64,000 nucleotides of DNA from the NCBI GenBank assembly GCA_024867545.1, contig JANFNE010000063.1, positions 237,503-301,502 on the forward strand, written 5' to 3'. Positions 23,088-33,358 of the stretch are shown here, one piece after another. A program made the translations under genes and the position numbers. The notes beneath the pieces were generated by a model. The model saw only the letters and a list, made by a program, of their open reading frames with translations, did no database searches and had not been told where the DNA came from. This stretch comes from Phytopythium helicoides. Taxonomy: Eukaryota; Oomycota; Peronosporomycetes; Pythiales; Pythiaceae. Positions within the stretch are counted from its first letter, which is position 1. Each line of letters opens with the position of its first letter.

Positions 23088-23637
23088 TCTCTTTTCCCTT
23101 CCTTTCCCCTTTCCCTGCACACACCTCGCGCTTGCGCTCGCGCTCGCGCTCGCTCTCTTGCTCTCTTGCTCTCCTACTTCTTTGCACGGAGATACCGCCA
23201 TCCCATTCTTTCTCCTTCCTTTATTCTTACATGGTATCGCCATGTGGTTGGTTCTTTTGATCGCCTCTTTATGCACCCATCAACAGTTGGCCTCTTGCCG
23301 TCTCGACCTCTCTCGACCTCTCTCGACCTCTCTCGATCTCTCGAAACGCGACAGCGGCGATGAGATCCCGAGCGAGTGGCGGGGATGCGAACCTGATTCT
23401 GAGTCGCCAAAGACCACCACACGGCGTCGTGTGTGTGTCGTGAGCGTTGTGGGCGTTGTGTGTGGTGTGTCGATATTGTTGTTTTTGAGTGTTTTTGAAA
23501 AGTGTGTGTGTTTTTGTTGTTTTTGTGGTGTGTTTGTGGTGTGTGTGTTGTTGGTGTTGTTTTGTGTGGTGTGTTTTGTGTGTTTTGTGTGTTGGTTTGT
23601 ATATGTGTGTTTTAGTGTGAAGTGTTGCAATCATTCT

Positions 23638-23717
23638 GGTCAATTGGCCGAGCGGTCTAAGGCGCCAGTTTAAGGCACTGGTCTGAAAGGGCGTGGGTTC
23701 GAATCCCACATTGGCCA
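23638..23717 (+). tRNA. tRNA-Leu(AAG), copy 15
   Basis: Identical to copy 1; 630-bp spacing. Confidence 0.97.
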
Positions 23718-24267
23718 TCTCTTTTCCCTTCCTTTCCCCTTTCCCTGCACACACCTCGCGCTTGCGCTCGCGCTCGCGCTCGCTCTCTTGCTCTCTTGCT
23801 CTCCTACTTCTTTGCACGGAGATACCGCCATCCCATTCTTTCTCCTTCCTTTATTCTTACATGGTATCGCCATGTGGTTGGTTCTTTTGATCGCCTCTTT
23901 ATGCACCCATCAACAGTTGGCCTCTTGCCGTCTCGACCTCTCTCGACCTCTCTCGACCTCTCTCGATCTCTCGAAACGCGACAGCGGCGATGAGATCCCG
24001 AGCGAGTGGCGGGGATGCGAACCTGATTCTGAGTCGCCAAAGACCACCACACGGCGTCGTGTGTGTGTCGTGAGCGTTGTGGGCGTTGTGTGTGGTGTGT
24101 CGATATTGTTGTTTTTGAGTGTTTTTGAAAAGTGTGTGTGTTTTTGTTGTTTTTGTGGTGTGTTTGTGGTGTGTGTGTTGTTGGTGTTGTTTTGTGTGGT
24201 GTGTTTTGTGTGTTTTGTGTGTTGGTTTGTATATGTGTGTTTTAGTGTGAAGTGTTGCAATCATTCT

Positions 24268-24347
24268 GGTCAATTGGCCGAGCGGTCTAAGGCGCCAGTT
24301 TAAGGCACTGGTCTGAAAGGGCGTGGGTTCGAATCCCACATTGGCCA
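24268..24347 (+). tRNA. tRNA-Leu(AAG), copy 16
   Basis: Identical to copy 1; 630-bp spacing. Confidence 0.97.
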
Positions 24348-24897
24348 TCTCTTTTCCCTTCCTTTCCCCTTTCCCTGCACACACCTCGCGCTTGCGCTCG
24401 CGCTCGCGCTCGCTCTCTTGCTCTCTTGCTCTCCTACTTCTTTGCACGGAGATACCGCCATCCCATTCTTTCTCCTTCCTTTATTCTTACATGGTATCGC
24501 CATGTGGTTGGTTCTTTTGATCGCCTCTTTATGCACCCATCAACAGTTGGCCTCTTGCCGTCTCGACCTCTCTCGACCTCTCTCGACCTCTCTCGATCTC
24601 TCGAAACGCGACAGCGGCGATGAGATCCCGAGCGAGTGGCGGGGATGCGAACCTGATTCTGAGTCGCCAAAGACCACCACACGGCGTCGTGTGTGTGTCG
24701 TGAGCGTTGTGGGCGTTGTGTGTGGTGTGTCGATATTGTTGTTTTTGAGTGTTTTTGAAAAGTGTGTGTGTTTTTGTTGTTTTTGTGGTGTGTTTGTGGT
24801 GTGTGTGTTGTTGGTGTTGTTTTGTGTGGTGTGTTTTGTGTGTTTTGTGTGTTGGTTTGTATATGTGTGTTTTAGTGTGAAGTGTTGCAATCATTCT

Positions 24898-24977
24898 GGT
24901 CAATTGGCCGAGCGGTCTAAGGCGCCAGTTTAAGGCACTGGTCTGAAAGGGCGTGGGTTCGAATCCCACATTGGCCA
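24898..24977 (+). tRNA. tRNA-Leu(AAG), copy 17
   Basis: Identical to copy 1. The following unit is 624 bp. Confidence 0.97.
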
Positions 24978-25521
24978 TCTCTTTTCCCTTCCTTTCCCCT
25001 TTCCCTGCACACACCTCGCGCTTGCGCTCGCGCTCGCTCTCTTGCTCTCTTGCTCTCCTACTTCTTTGCACGGAGATACCGCCATCCCATTCTTTCTCCT
25101 TCCTTTATTCTTACATGGTATCGCCATGTGGTTGGTTCTTTTGATCGCCTCTTTATGCACCCATCAACAGTTGGCCTCTTGCCGTCTCGACCTCTCTCGA
25201 CCTCTCTCGACCTCTCTCGATCTCTCGAAACGCGACAGCGGCGATGAGATCCCGAGCGAGTGGCGGGGATGCGAACCTGATTCTGAGTCGCCAAAGACCA
25301 CCACACGGCGTCGTGTGTGTGTCGTGAGCGTTGTGGGCGTTGTGTGTGGTGTGTCGATATTGTTGTTTTTGAGTGTTTTTGAAAAGTGTGTGTGTTTTTG
25401 TTGTTTTTGTGGTGTGTTTGTGGTGTGTGTGTTGTTGGTGTTGTTTTGTGTGGTGTGTTTTGTGTGTTTTGTGTGTTGGTTTGTATATGTGTGTTTTAGT
25501 GTGAAGTGTTGCAATCATTCT

Positions 25522-25601
25522 GGTCAATTGGCCGAGCGGTCTAAGGCGCCAGTTTAAGGCACTGGTCTGAAAGGGCGTGGGTTCGAATCCCACATTGGCC
25601 A
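25522..25601 (+). tRNA. tRNA-Leu(AAG), copy 18
   Basis: Identical to copy 1. The following unit is 624 bp. Confidence 0.97.
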
Positions 25602-26145
25602 TCTCTTTTCCCTTCCTTTCCCCTTTCCCTGCACACACCTCGCGCTTGCGCTCGCGCTCGCTCTCTTGCTCTCTTGCTCTCCTACTTCTTTGCACGGAGA
25701 TACCGCCATCCCATTCTTTCTCCTTCCTTTATTCTTACATGGTATCGCCATGTGGTTGGTTCTTTTGATCGCCTCTTTATGCACCCATCAACAGTTGGCC
25801 TCTTGCCGTCTCGACCTCTCTCGACCTCTCTCGACCTCTCTCGATCTCTCGAAACGCGACAGCGGCGATGAGATCCCGAGCGAGTGGCGGGGATGCGAAC
25901 CTGATTCTGAGTCGCCAAAGACCACCACACGGCGTCGTGTGTGTGTCGTGAGCGTTGTGGGCGTTGTGTGTGGTGTGTCGATATTGTTGTTTTTGAGTGT
26001 TTTTGAAAAGTGTGTGTGTTTTTGTTGTTTTTGTGGTGTGTTTGTGGTGTGTGTGTTGTTGGTGTTGTTTTGTGTGGTGTGTTTTGTGTGTTTTGTGTGT
26101 TGGTTTGTATATGTGTGTTTTAGTGTGAAGTGTTGCAATCATTCT

Positions 26146-26225
26146 GGTCAATTGGCCGAGCGGTCTAAGGCGCCAGTTTAAGGCACTGGTCTGAAAGGGC
26201 GTGGGTTCGAATCCCACATTGGCCA
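26146..26225 (+). tRNA. tRNA-Leu(AAG), copy 19
   Basis: Identical to copy 1; 630 bp before copy 20. Confidence 0.97.
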
Positions 26226-26775
26226 TCTCTTTTCCCTTCCTTTCCCCTTTCCCTGCACACACCTCGCGCTTGCGCTCGCGCTCGCGCTCGCTCTCTTGCT
26301 CTCTTGCTCTCCTACTTCTTTGCACGGAGATACCGCCATCCCATTCTTTCTCCTTCCTTTATTCTTACATGGTATCGCCATGTGGTTGGTTCTTTTGATC
26401 GCCTCTTTATGCACCCATCAACAGTTGGCCTCTTGCCGTCTCGACCTCTCTCGACCTCTCTCGACCTCTCTCGATCTCTCGAAACGCGACAGCGGCGATG
26501 AGATCCCGAGCGAGTGGCGGGGATGCGAACCTGATTCTGAGTCGCCAAAGACCACCACACGGCGTCGTGTGTGTGTCGTGAGCGTTGTGGGCGTTGTGTG
26601 TGGTGTGTCGATATTGTTGTTTTTGAGTGTTTTTGAAAAGTGTGTGTGTTTTTGTTGTTTTTGTGGTGTGTTTGTGGTGTGTGTGTTGTTGGTGTTGTTT
26701 TGTGTGGTGTGTTTTGTGTGTTTTGTGTGTTGGTTTGTATATGTGTGTTTTAGTGTGAAGTGTTGCAATCATTCT

Positions 26776-26855
26776 GGTCAATTGGCCGAGCGGTCTAAGG
26801 CGCCAGTTTAAGGCACTGGTCTGAAAGGGCGTGGGTTCGAATCCCACATTGGCCA
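26776..26855 (+). tRNA. tRNA-Leu(AAG), copy 20
   Basis: Identical to copy 1. The following unit is 624 bp. Confidence 0.97.
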
Positions 26856-27399
26856 TCTCTTTTCCCTTCCTTTCCCCTTTCCCTGCACACACCTCGCGCT
26901 TGCGCTCGCGCTCGCTCTCTTGCTCTCTTGCTCTCCTACTTCTTTGCACGGAGATACCGCCATCCCATTCTTTCTCCTTCCTTTATTCTTACATGGTATC
27001 GCCATGTGGTTGGTTCTTTTGATCGCCTCTTTATGCACCCATCAACAGTTGGCCTCTTGCCGTCTCGACCTCTCTCGACCTCTCTCGACCTCTCTCGATC
27101 TCTCGAAACGCGACAGCGGCGATGAGATCCCGAGCGAGTGGCGGGGATGCGAACCTGATTCTGAGTCGCCAAAGACCACCACACGGCGTCGTGTGTGTGT
27201 CGTGAGCGTTGTGGGCGTTGTGTGTGGTGTGTCGATATTGTTGTTTTTGAGTGTTTTTGAAAAGTGTGTGTGTTTTTGTTGTTTTTGTGGTGTGTTTGTG
27301 GTGTGTGTGTTGTTGGTGTTGTTTTGTGTGGTGTGTTTTGTGTGTTTTGTGTGTTGGTTTGTATATGTGTGTTTTAGTGTGAAGTGTTGCAATCATTTT

Positions 27400-27479
27400 G
27401 GCCAATTGGCCGAGCGGTCTAAGGCGCCAGTTTAAGGCACTGGTCTGAAAGGGCGTGGGTTCGAATCCCACATTGGCCA
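27400..27479 (+). tRNA. tRNA-Leu(AAG), copy 21 (variant)
   Basis: Differs from all other copies at position 3 (T to C, 27402), turning the wobble pair 3:70 into C-G and so strengthening the acceptor stem. A second change lies 2 nt upstream of the gene (27398). Last copy, in the terminal unit. Confidence 0.97.
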
Positions 27480-27884
27480 TCTCTTTTCCCTTCCTTTCCC
27501 CTTTCCCTGCACACACCTCGCGCTTGCGCTCGCGCTCGCGCTCGCTCTCTTGCTCTCTTGCTCTCCTACTTCTTTGCACGGAGATACCGCCATCCCATTC
27601 TTTCTCCTTCCTTTATTCTTACATGGTATCGCCATGTGGTTGGTTCTTTTGATCGCCTCTTTATGCACCCATCAACAGTTGGCCTCTTGCCGTCTCGACC
27701 TCTCTCGACCTCTCTCGACCTCTCTCGATCTCTCGAAACGCGACAGCGGCGATGAGATCCCGAGCGAGTGGCGGGGATGCGAACCTGATTCTGAGTCGCC
27801 AAAGACCACCACACGGCGTCGTGTGTGTGTCGTGAGCGTTGTGGGCGTTGTGTGTGGTGTGTCGATGTTGTTGTTTTTGAGTGG

Positions 27885-28781
27885 TTTGAGAAGGGTTTCC
27901 AGTCTTTAATTGTTCTGATAAATACTGCGTCAACTAAAATGCAGTAATTGTGGCGTACTTCTAAAGTGTTCGTATTCATCTCCACAATCACTTCCACTCA
28001 GCTCCACTAGTCGCCGTTTGCTTCTTTTTATAGCAATCAACAAGCTTTGATAATTGGACAGTGGGCTTGAATATGGTCCGACATAGTTCTACAACGCAGT
28101 GTAAATTGGTGGAAGTGCATAAAGTGTTTGTTCATTGCCGGACAAACTGATATCAACAATTTGGTGCCTGCGACTGATCAACTGAATAAACACACACAAT
28201 ATAAACAAATCTCTTTGCAATGGTAGATTTGACGTATTTGTGGTGTTTATGCATATATTTCCTTGGTAGATAATGACTGCACAAGAATTAGAGTAATTAC
28301 TGAGCCAATATCCCCGATTACGTCTCACCAACTTCGGTGATCTCGCTTATATGCAGATCTTCGTGGAAGTTGTTTTTTTTAGATTTCTATGAAATAGACA
28401 AGCGTTTTCACATCACTACATCTACTCTCCACAAAAAGAAGAGTAGAATGGTGTGCTCAGGCGTATTCCGGACTATATTCGGATGTCTCGGCTGCAGTGG
28501 GAACGAAACGAACGCAAGCAGCTGGGCAGTTCGGAACGTCGATATTTGATCATTAAGGGTTTCCATCAATTTCGTGCCGAAAAAAATGTCTTCACAACGA
28601 TTGGCCTAGCTCCATGTCAAGGCAAGCAATATCAAATGTGGAAATACCCAGCAAATTTTGAGGATATTATTGCAATTTTGACGTTTTACTCACCAGTGAT
28701 CAATCAGATGGATTCTCTCCATTTTCATCCATAAATAGACCGTTCAAATATGAAAATATCAATTTCGTACCGGATTTTATC
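27885..28781. other. Spacer after the array, no supported gene
   Basis: The array homology breaks near 27884. The following 900 bp are AT-richer with scattered stops. Upstream parts of the copia element may be buried here, but I cannot identify reverse transcriptase motifs. Confidence 0.4.
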
Positions 28782-29375
28782 TTGCTTTATATAGGAAGCC
28801 TGCCCTGCCTCTGTTACCCTAATGGAACACGTGACTATGGAATTCTACTTGGAGGTAAGGAGTACACCTCACTTCTCCATACGGGAAATGTTCTCACCGC
28901 ATTTACAGACGCAGACTATGCCAACTGCTCTGACACGAAGCAGTCTGTTGGCGGCTATATTGCCATGATTGGCAATAGTCCAATCTCATTGGTTTCTCGA
29001 AAACACCACACAGTTGTGCTCTCGACAATGGAAGCCGAGTACATTGCGCTCTGTCACTGCATGCAGGAATCCATACTTCTAACTCTTCTAATACGCGACA
29101 TTGGTTTCATATTCCAGGAGAGTACAACAATTTATGAAGACAACCAGAGCTGCATAAAACTCTCAAACATCCCCAAGTTACATGACTAGTCAAAACATAT
29201 TAATATCCGATACCATTTCGTTCAATAAAAGGTAGAACGGCATGAATTTGCAATCACGTATTGCCCCACAGGAGATATGGTAGCAGACATGCTCACCAAA
29301 GCCTTGCCTAAAGACAAGCACGACAAACTCCGCAAACTTGCTGGAATCATGTCATTGCAGGAGTATACAAGCTAA
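28782..29375 (+). pseudogene. Ty1/copia polyprotein 3' end (RNase H), degenerate
   Basis: The C-terminal part of a copia-type polyprotein: NGTRDYGILLGGKEY, then the RNase H segments TAFTDADYANC and STMEAEYIAL, DNQSCIKL, and the terminal MVADMLTKALPKDKH. One frame runs throughout but has stops at 29188-29190 and 29227-29229. The reverse transcriptase, integrase and gag parts are missing upstream. No LTR pair could be recognised. It is a dead fragment. Confidence 0.85.
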
Positions 29376-29733
29376 ACTCACCCCTGCATAATTGATAATA
29401 AATCCCTACACGCTTATATACCTCCGCATTTTCATTCGTCATTCCCAATCATGTCACTGCCCCAAGACTATGACACTGACAGGAACCCACGACACTCGTC
29501 AGCTTTCATCCAATCATGAATGTAATAACACTCAAGTTTTGACAATTGAAAATTCAGTATTTTACTCAATAGGAACGATGACGCTGATCTCCGCAAAATG
29601 GCCCGCAGTGCTGCCTCGCTACTCTCCATGTAGCGACGTACATCCGACTCAATAAAATAAAACTTACTACCTACTCTTGCCCGCGCAATACAGCGGAAAC
29701 AACCATCCGCTTGGCCATACGGAATACCGATGA
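29376..29733. other. Spacer, no supported feature
   Basis: AT-rich sequence without recognisable motifs, probably 3' remains of the copia element. I do not see a matching LTR upstream. Confidence 0.35.
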
Positions 29734-30159
29734 TCAGCAGGTGATCCCATGACGCGAACGCAATACGCTTGGCGAGGCTAGTCTGTCATAACTCATACGA
29801 GGTGATAAATTCATAAAATAATCCAACCTGAAACAAATACCAAAATACCTGCGATACTCGATAGCTATCCTAATCGCTAAGGTACAGGAGGTAGTACCCA
29901 TGCCAGCGTTTTGCGAGCTGGATGGCTGCCATAGTGCACCCCATGTGCGGTCATCGCCATGGTCGACACCGGAGTCTGTGGTGCGGACCGCCTTGACCCC
30001 ACCCTCCATGATGCGCTGCGTGAGAAAATCACGCACTTGTAGAGCGTTATTAACGCTGTACATGCCACACAACGACATATAGTCGGGCGTGTCACTCTGG
30101 TTCTGGCAAATAATGCCAGCACCACGAGTTGAGACTTGTATTGCAGTAGCGCTTAACAT
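29734..30159 (-). pseudogene. Possible cysteine-protease-like fragment
   Basis: A 141-codon frame from an ATG at 30159. Residues 22-42 include the phrase SLCGMYSVNNAL, which looks like the nucleophile-Cys helix of Josephin- or Ulp1-like peptidases that occur in some transposons. No downstream histidine motif is convincing and the C-terminal half looks random. It sits among transposon debris, so at best it is a broken fragment. Confidence 0.2.
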
Positions 30160-31033
30160 TCAATACAGCTAGAGACTGGTTGGATATGTATGGATTGTGC
30201 ACACACCAACCACCTCACACACACCTATTCGGTCATAAACCCCACGCAGGGGAGCTAGCATTGGCTGACAAATGCGGGCGACATCAGTGTGGAAGGTGGC
30301 GGCTGTACACAGGTACCACATACAGAAATAATATAAACAAGTAGGTACCGAGACTTACCATTGCTCGACGGTCTTGGAGGCAGGGCTTGCTTGGCTCGAA
30401 GCAGATTTTTAAAGGGAACTAGCACTGCGCAGCTGCCTAAGCTAGCAGGTAAGGAGATGCACACAAGTCCTAGCCTCAACGGGTCGATCCTGCTGCGATA
30501 CAGCCAGCGGAGACCGAAAATCTTCGCCAAAGGGCACTGAAATGCATGTAGCTACTCAAAGTCGCTTTGTGGGTCAATGAAACAGTCTGCACTCCTTCAT
30601 GCACATGTAATAACCGTCCAGGACCCAACAGAGCGGCAGCCGCCTCGCTAGGGGCGGAAAAATAGACCGCCGCAGGTCGATCCATACCCACGCCGACATT
30701 GCATATACTAAAATCAAATATAACATCTAGTTGAAGTCGGCGAGCCGCCGAAACCTACTAGAGTCAATCATTATCGCTAGAAACGATCTAGATCTCATTG
30801 AAACTGCTAAACCCACTGTCCGATTGCTTTTACCCATACTGCAGCCCACGCATGAGGGCCAAGCAGGCCAGGAAGTTATAAACGCTCATACCCAAATTCT
30901 ATAGGACAAACAGGAAATTACCTGACACAAAATTAATATAAATTAGAGTATAGCCGACTCTTCATTCGCCACGTTGAAGTAGTCAGAAGATTATCAGGCT
31001 GTCACGGAAACGATCCACCGCACTGTTTCGCTT

Positions 31034-31035
<2 letters not shown>
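30160..31035. other. Repeat-derived spacer
   Basis: No intact gene. On the minus strand at 30691-30530 a short open stretch (MDRPAAVYFSAPSEAAAALL) reads like protein, possibly the ORF1/gag part of a retroelement, but is too short to name. Confidence 0.3.

Positions 31036-31065
<30 letters not shown>
31036..31065 (+). repeat. Homopolymer run of 30 G
   Basis: Thirty consecutive G on the plus strand, flanked by cttga and ttgttatc. Such a run can form G-quadruplexes and is prone to length errors in sequencing. No gene overlaps it. Confidence 0.95.
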
Positions 31066-31067
<2 letters not shown>

Positions 31068-31959
31068 GTTATCACGTGTGCAACCGACACTGTACCTGTT
31101 ATCTGGTACGGGGTTTGCCTTTCGCCAGTACTCGCCGCCAAAGGGAATGGATGGCTGTGGAGCAGCCATGGGCATTCCCTTGTGCAGTCGGCGGTGTGAC
31201 ACAGGGCCATGATCACCATGTGGGATTGGCACCCGCCAGACTTTGCGTTTCTAGCCATTGCTTACCGGGGTTTGCGCATGTGTTTCTTGTGGACAGGAGC
31301 TCGCCCAAGGGGGCCCTGTGTCTAGGCTTACAAATAATAAAAACTTCCGCATTTGCCTTGGAGCACACATCCCGAAGGCGTCCGACACGTTCGTTCACCG
31401 CAGGCTTAGCGCTGCCACGTTCTTTCTCACTGGCACGCAGCCTCGGCGAGCTACGTATCGCGCAGCGGGAGGGTAGCTCGCTCGCGCAGAGGTATGTCCG
31501 GTCTTCCCCCGGAATCCGTTCTCAGTAGTGCTAAACGAAGCAATACGTCGTCTACGCGAGTAAACGTTGAATGAAAAGGCAAATAAATGCTGCATTATCA
31601 TGGATTATTTTAGTCTTTGGTCCCTTTGGCGGGCGGGGCAGCCGGGAAGTACTAGTTCACAAGCTTCCCGACCTCGCTAACCGCAACCCAACGCCGTTGA
31701 TCCTCTTCTGGTGCCGCCTTTGGTTGCCGCAAGATCTCACTCAGCATTCGTGGACGAATCCCCTCCAATTGACCCGCTTCAATAGAGTCTTGTTGCGTAA
31801 AAATTTGGGCAACCAGTGGTGGCGTCACCTCGTGGCGAGTGAGCTTGAGCTCGACTTGGCGAATCACGCACACTTGATGTTGGGTGGTAGCAACAACGCA
31901 TCTATCAATGCTGTTTTATTTTGTTTTTTGTTTGTTTGTTTGTTTGTTTGTTTTTTTTT
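31066..31959. other. Spacer, no supported gene
   Basis: Frames up to 161 codons exist on the plus strand but are built around a TTTG/T-run near 31917-31963 and carry no motif. A tttgtttg repeat and T-run end this stretch. Confidence 0.35.
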
Positions 31960-32635
31960 TTTTGCCGATGAGCTCCTTGAACTGGTTCCAACTTGCTTCA
32001 AAACGGTTCGAAGTTGTGTTGCCCCCGGAAAAGCATTCCCGTCGGCCATAATTTGACCACATCTCGCTGCAGGTGCTCCAGTTGCCGTCAAAGTATCGGA
32101 CTAGTAACCTGGACATCTGCCGAGCACGCTCTTTAAATGCAAAGCGGACTTCTTCGTATCGCGTTAAATTTGAGGCATGTATCATTCCATAGATTAGCTT
32201 CTCAATAGCTTCGCGATGGACAAGCGGTACGAAGTACTTCGATCCTCCCATAATTCTGCGGAAATAGGTGATCATGTGGAACTGGCACAAAAGAATCTAT
32301 CCATAGTCACATTAGAACTGAACCGCGACATGAATGACAAAAGCAAGAACTTACCGATGCCGACGGAAACACCGACTTGAGCACGCTCCATTGCGTAAAT
32401 CTTTGTCCATGACCACAGACTGCACGCTTCTCCACGTTGGGTTATGCTCCTTGAAGTATTTAATCATTGCTACAAGCATCACCTTCTTCTGGTTGACGCA
32501 CAAGTAGTCCAGTACGGACACGCCACGCCACGTAACGACAGTAGCCACTAGACTGCCTGTTAATCCCACGCACAAGTGAGTCGTCATCCACAAAAAAATC
32601 GACAAGTTGCGCGACTTACCCATGTCAAACCCCAA
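31960..32635 (-). pseudogene. Second MULE/ZSWIM-type transposase, broken
   Basis: Minus-strand fragments of an RNase H-like transposase distinct from the intact MULE at 18-21 kb. 32470-32380 reads FKEHNPTWRSVQSVVMDKDL, carrying the second catalytic Asp. 32300-32275 reads ILLCQFHM, the Cys-x2-His step. 32060-31980 reads GNTTSNRFEASWNQFK, with the catalytic Glu region. A plausible intron lies between 32618 and 32556 (GTAAGT...AACAG). Near 32380-32300 the frame must shift and no splice restores it, so I call it a pseudogene. Its product ends in a T-run derived lysine/asparagine stretch. TIRs were not found. Confidence 0.65.
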
Positions 32636-33358
32636 GTTGTTGGTATTATGGGTCCAGTCAAGGACGAGCGTATCTCATCTTGTGCCATCCCTATGGCTCG
32701 AACCCGGCCGACGGTGATAGTCGATCGCAAGCCTGGGGTGGGGTGCCAGGATAGGAATTATGCCTGCAAGATCGATATCGGGACTGGACGGCGCTGGAAA
32801 CGATGGAAGATGGCTTGCCCGGGAATGCAGCAGCGCCAAAAACAGGCTGGAGCGACACGAGGCCTTGTAGCCAACATTAGTATGAGGGATAGCACTGCAA
32901 GGTGGGCAGTTAGTCCACCGTCCGCCAACGTCACCAGTGAACACTTTGAGAGCGTGATGTGTGAACGTGCAGAGAGCTCGTGCTTCTAACGACAGAAAAC
33001 CCACAAAAACTGGAGATGGGTTCTCGTCCACCAAGCGCTTGATTAGCTGGTAGGAATGCCCATGACAGTTAAAGAGCTTGTCGTCGAAGGAAACCCAGTC
33101 TCAAGCGCACAGTCGTATCGATCACGCGACTGGCGAGGAATGCAGAAAACGGGGACTTCAAAGCGCAAACCCCATTCCGTCTCTTTTCGTAATAAAAGCA
33201 GCATTATGTACTACATCCGTAAAATGTAATGTAAACATCTATATCCGTAAAAAAGAAAACTAACGTGGCTATCTCCGAGAGGCGATGCTGGGTAACCAGC
33301 CCCAATGTTAAATCGGATTTCCTCACCGGGGGAAGCGGAGCCCTCGCCTTCTTCCTCG
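32636..33358. other. Spacer upstream of HslU
   Basis: The left part probably continues the decayed transposase (minus-strand open stretch 33034-32675 without clear motifs). The right part, about 33150-33358, would hold the HslU promoter. No TATA element or clear initiator was assigned. Confidence 0.35.

Larger units (their letters stand above)
11789..27884 (+). repeat. Tandem array of 624/630-bp units, each with one tRNA-Leu gene
   Basis: A unit of 630 bp (five intervals of 624 bp) is repeated with near-complete identity. Each unit holds in order: a tRNA-Leu(AAG) gene, a pyrimidine-rich tract, a GCGCTC hexamer run, a unique stretch, three to four copies of a 10-bp tctcgacctc repeat, a GC-rich stretch, and a 180-bp strand-asymmetric G/T tract leading to the next tRNA. 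The first unit is truncated at about 11789 and the last decays after about 27884. A MULE interrupts one unit at 18434-21418. The 624-bp intervals follow tRNA copies 1, 10, 17, 18 and 20 and lack one GCGCTC hexamer. Confidence 0.97.

Noticed and set aside
11789..27884. CRISPR-like array
   Set aside because: Units are over 600 bp and nearly identical throughout with no unique spacers; eukaryotic context.
11758..27933. Dozens of frames of 60-182 codons in the array, including ones containing MWDSNPRPF or GFEPTPFQTSALNWRLRPLGQ
   Set aside because: These peptides are translations of the tRNA-Leu gene and its spacer. They occur on both strands in every unit and are well-known database artefacts, not proteins.
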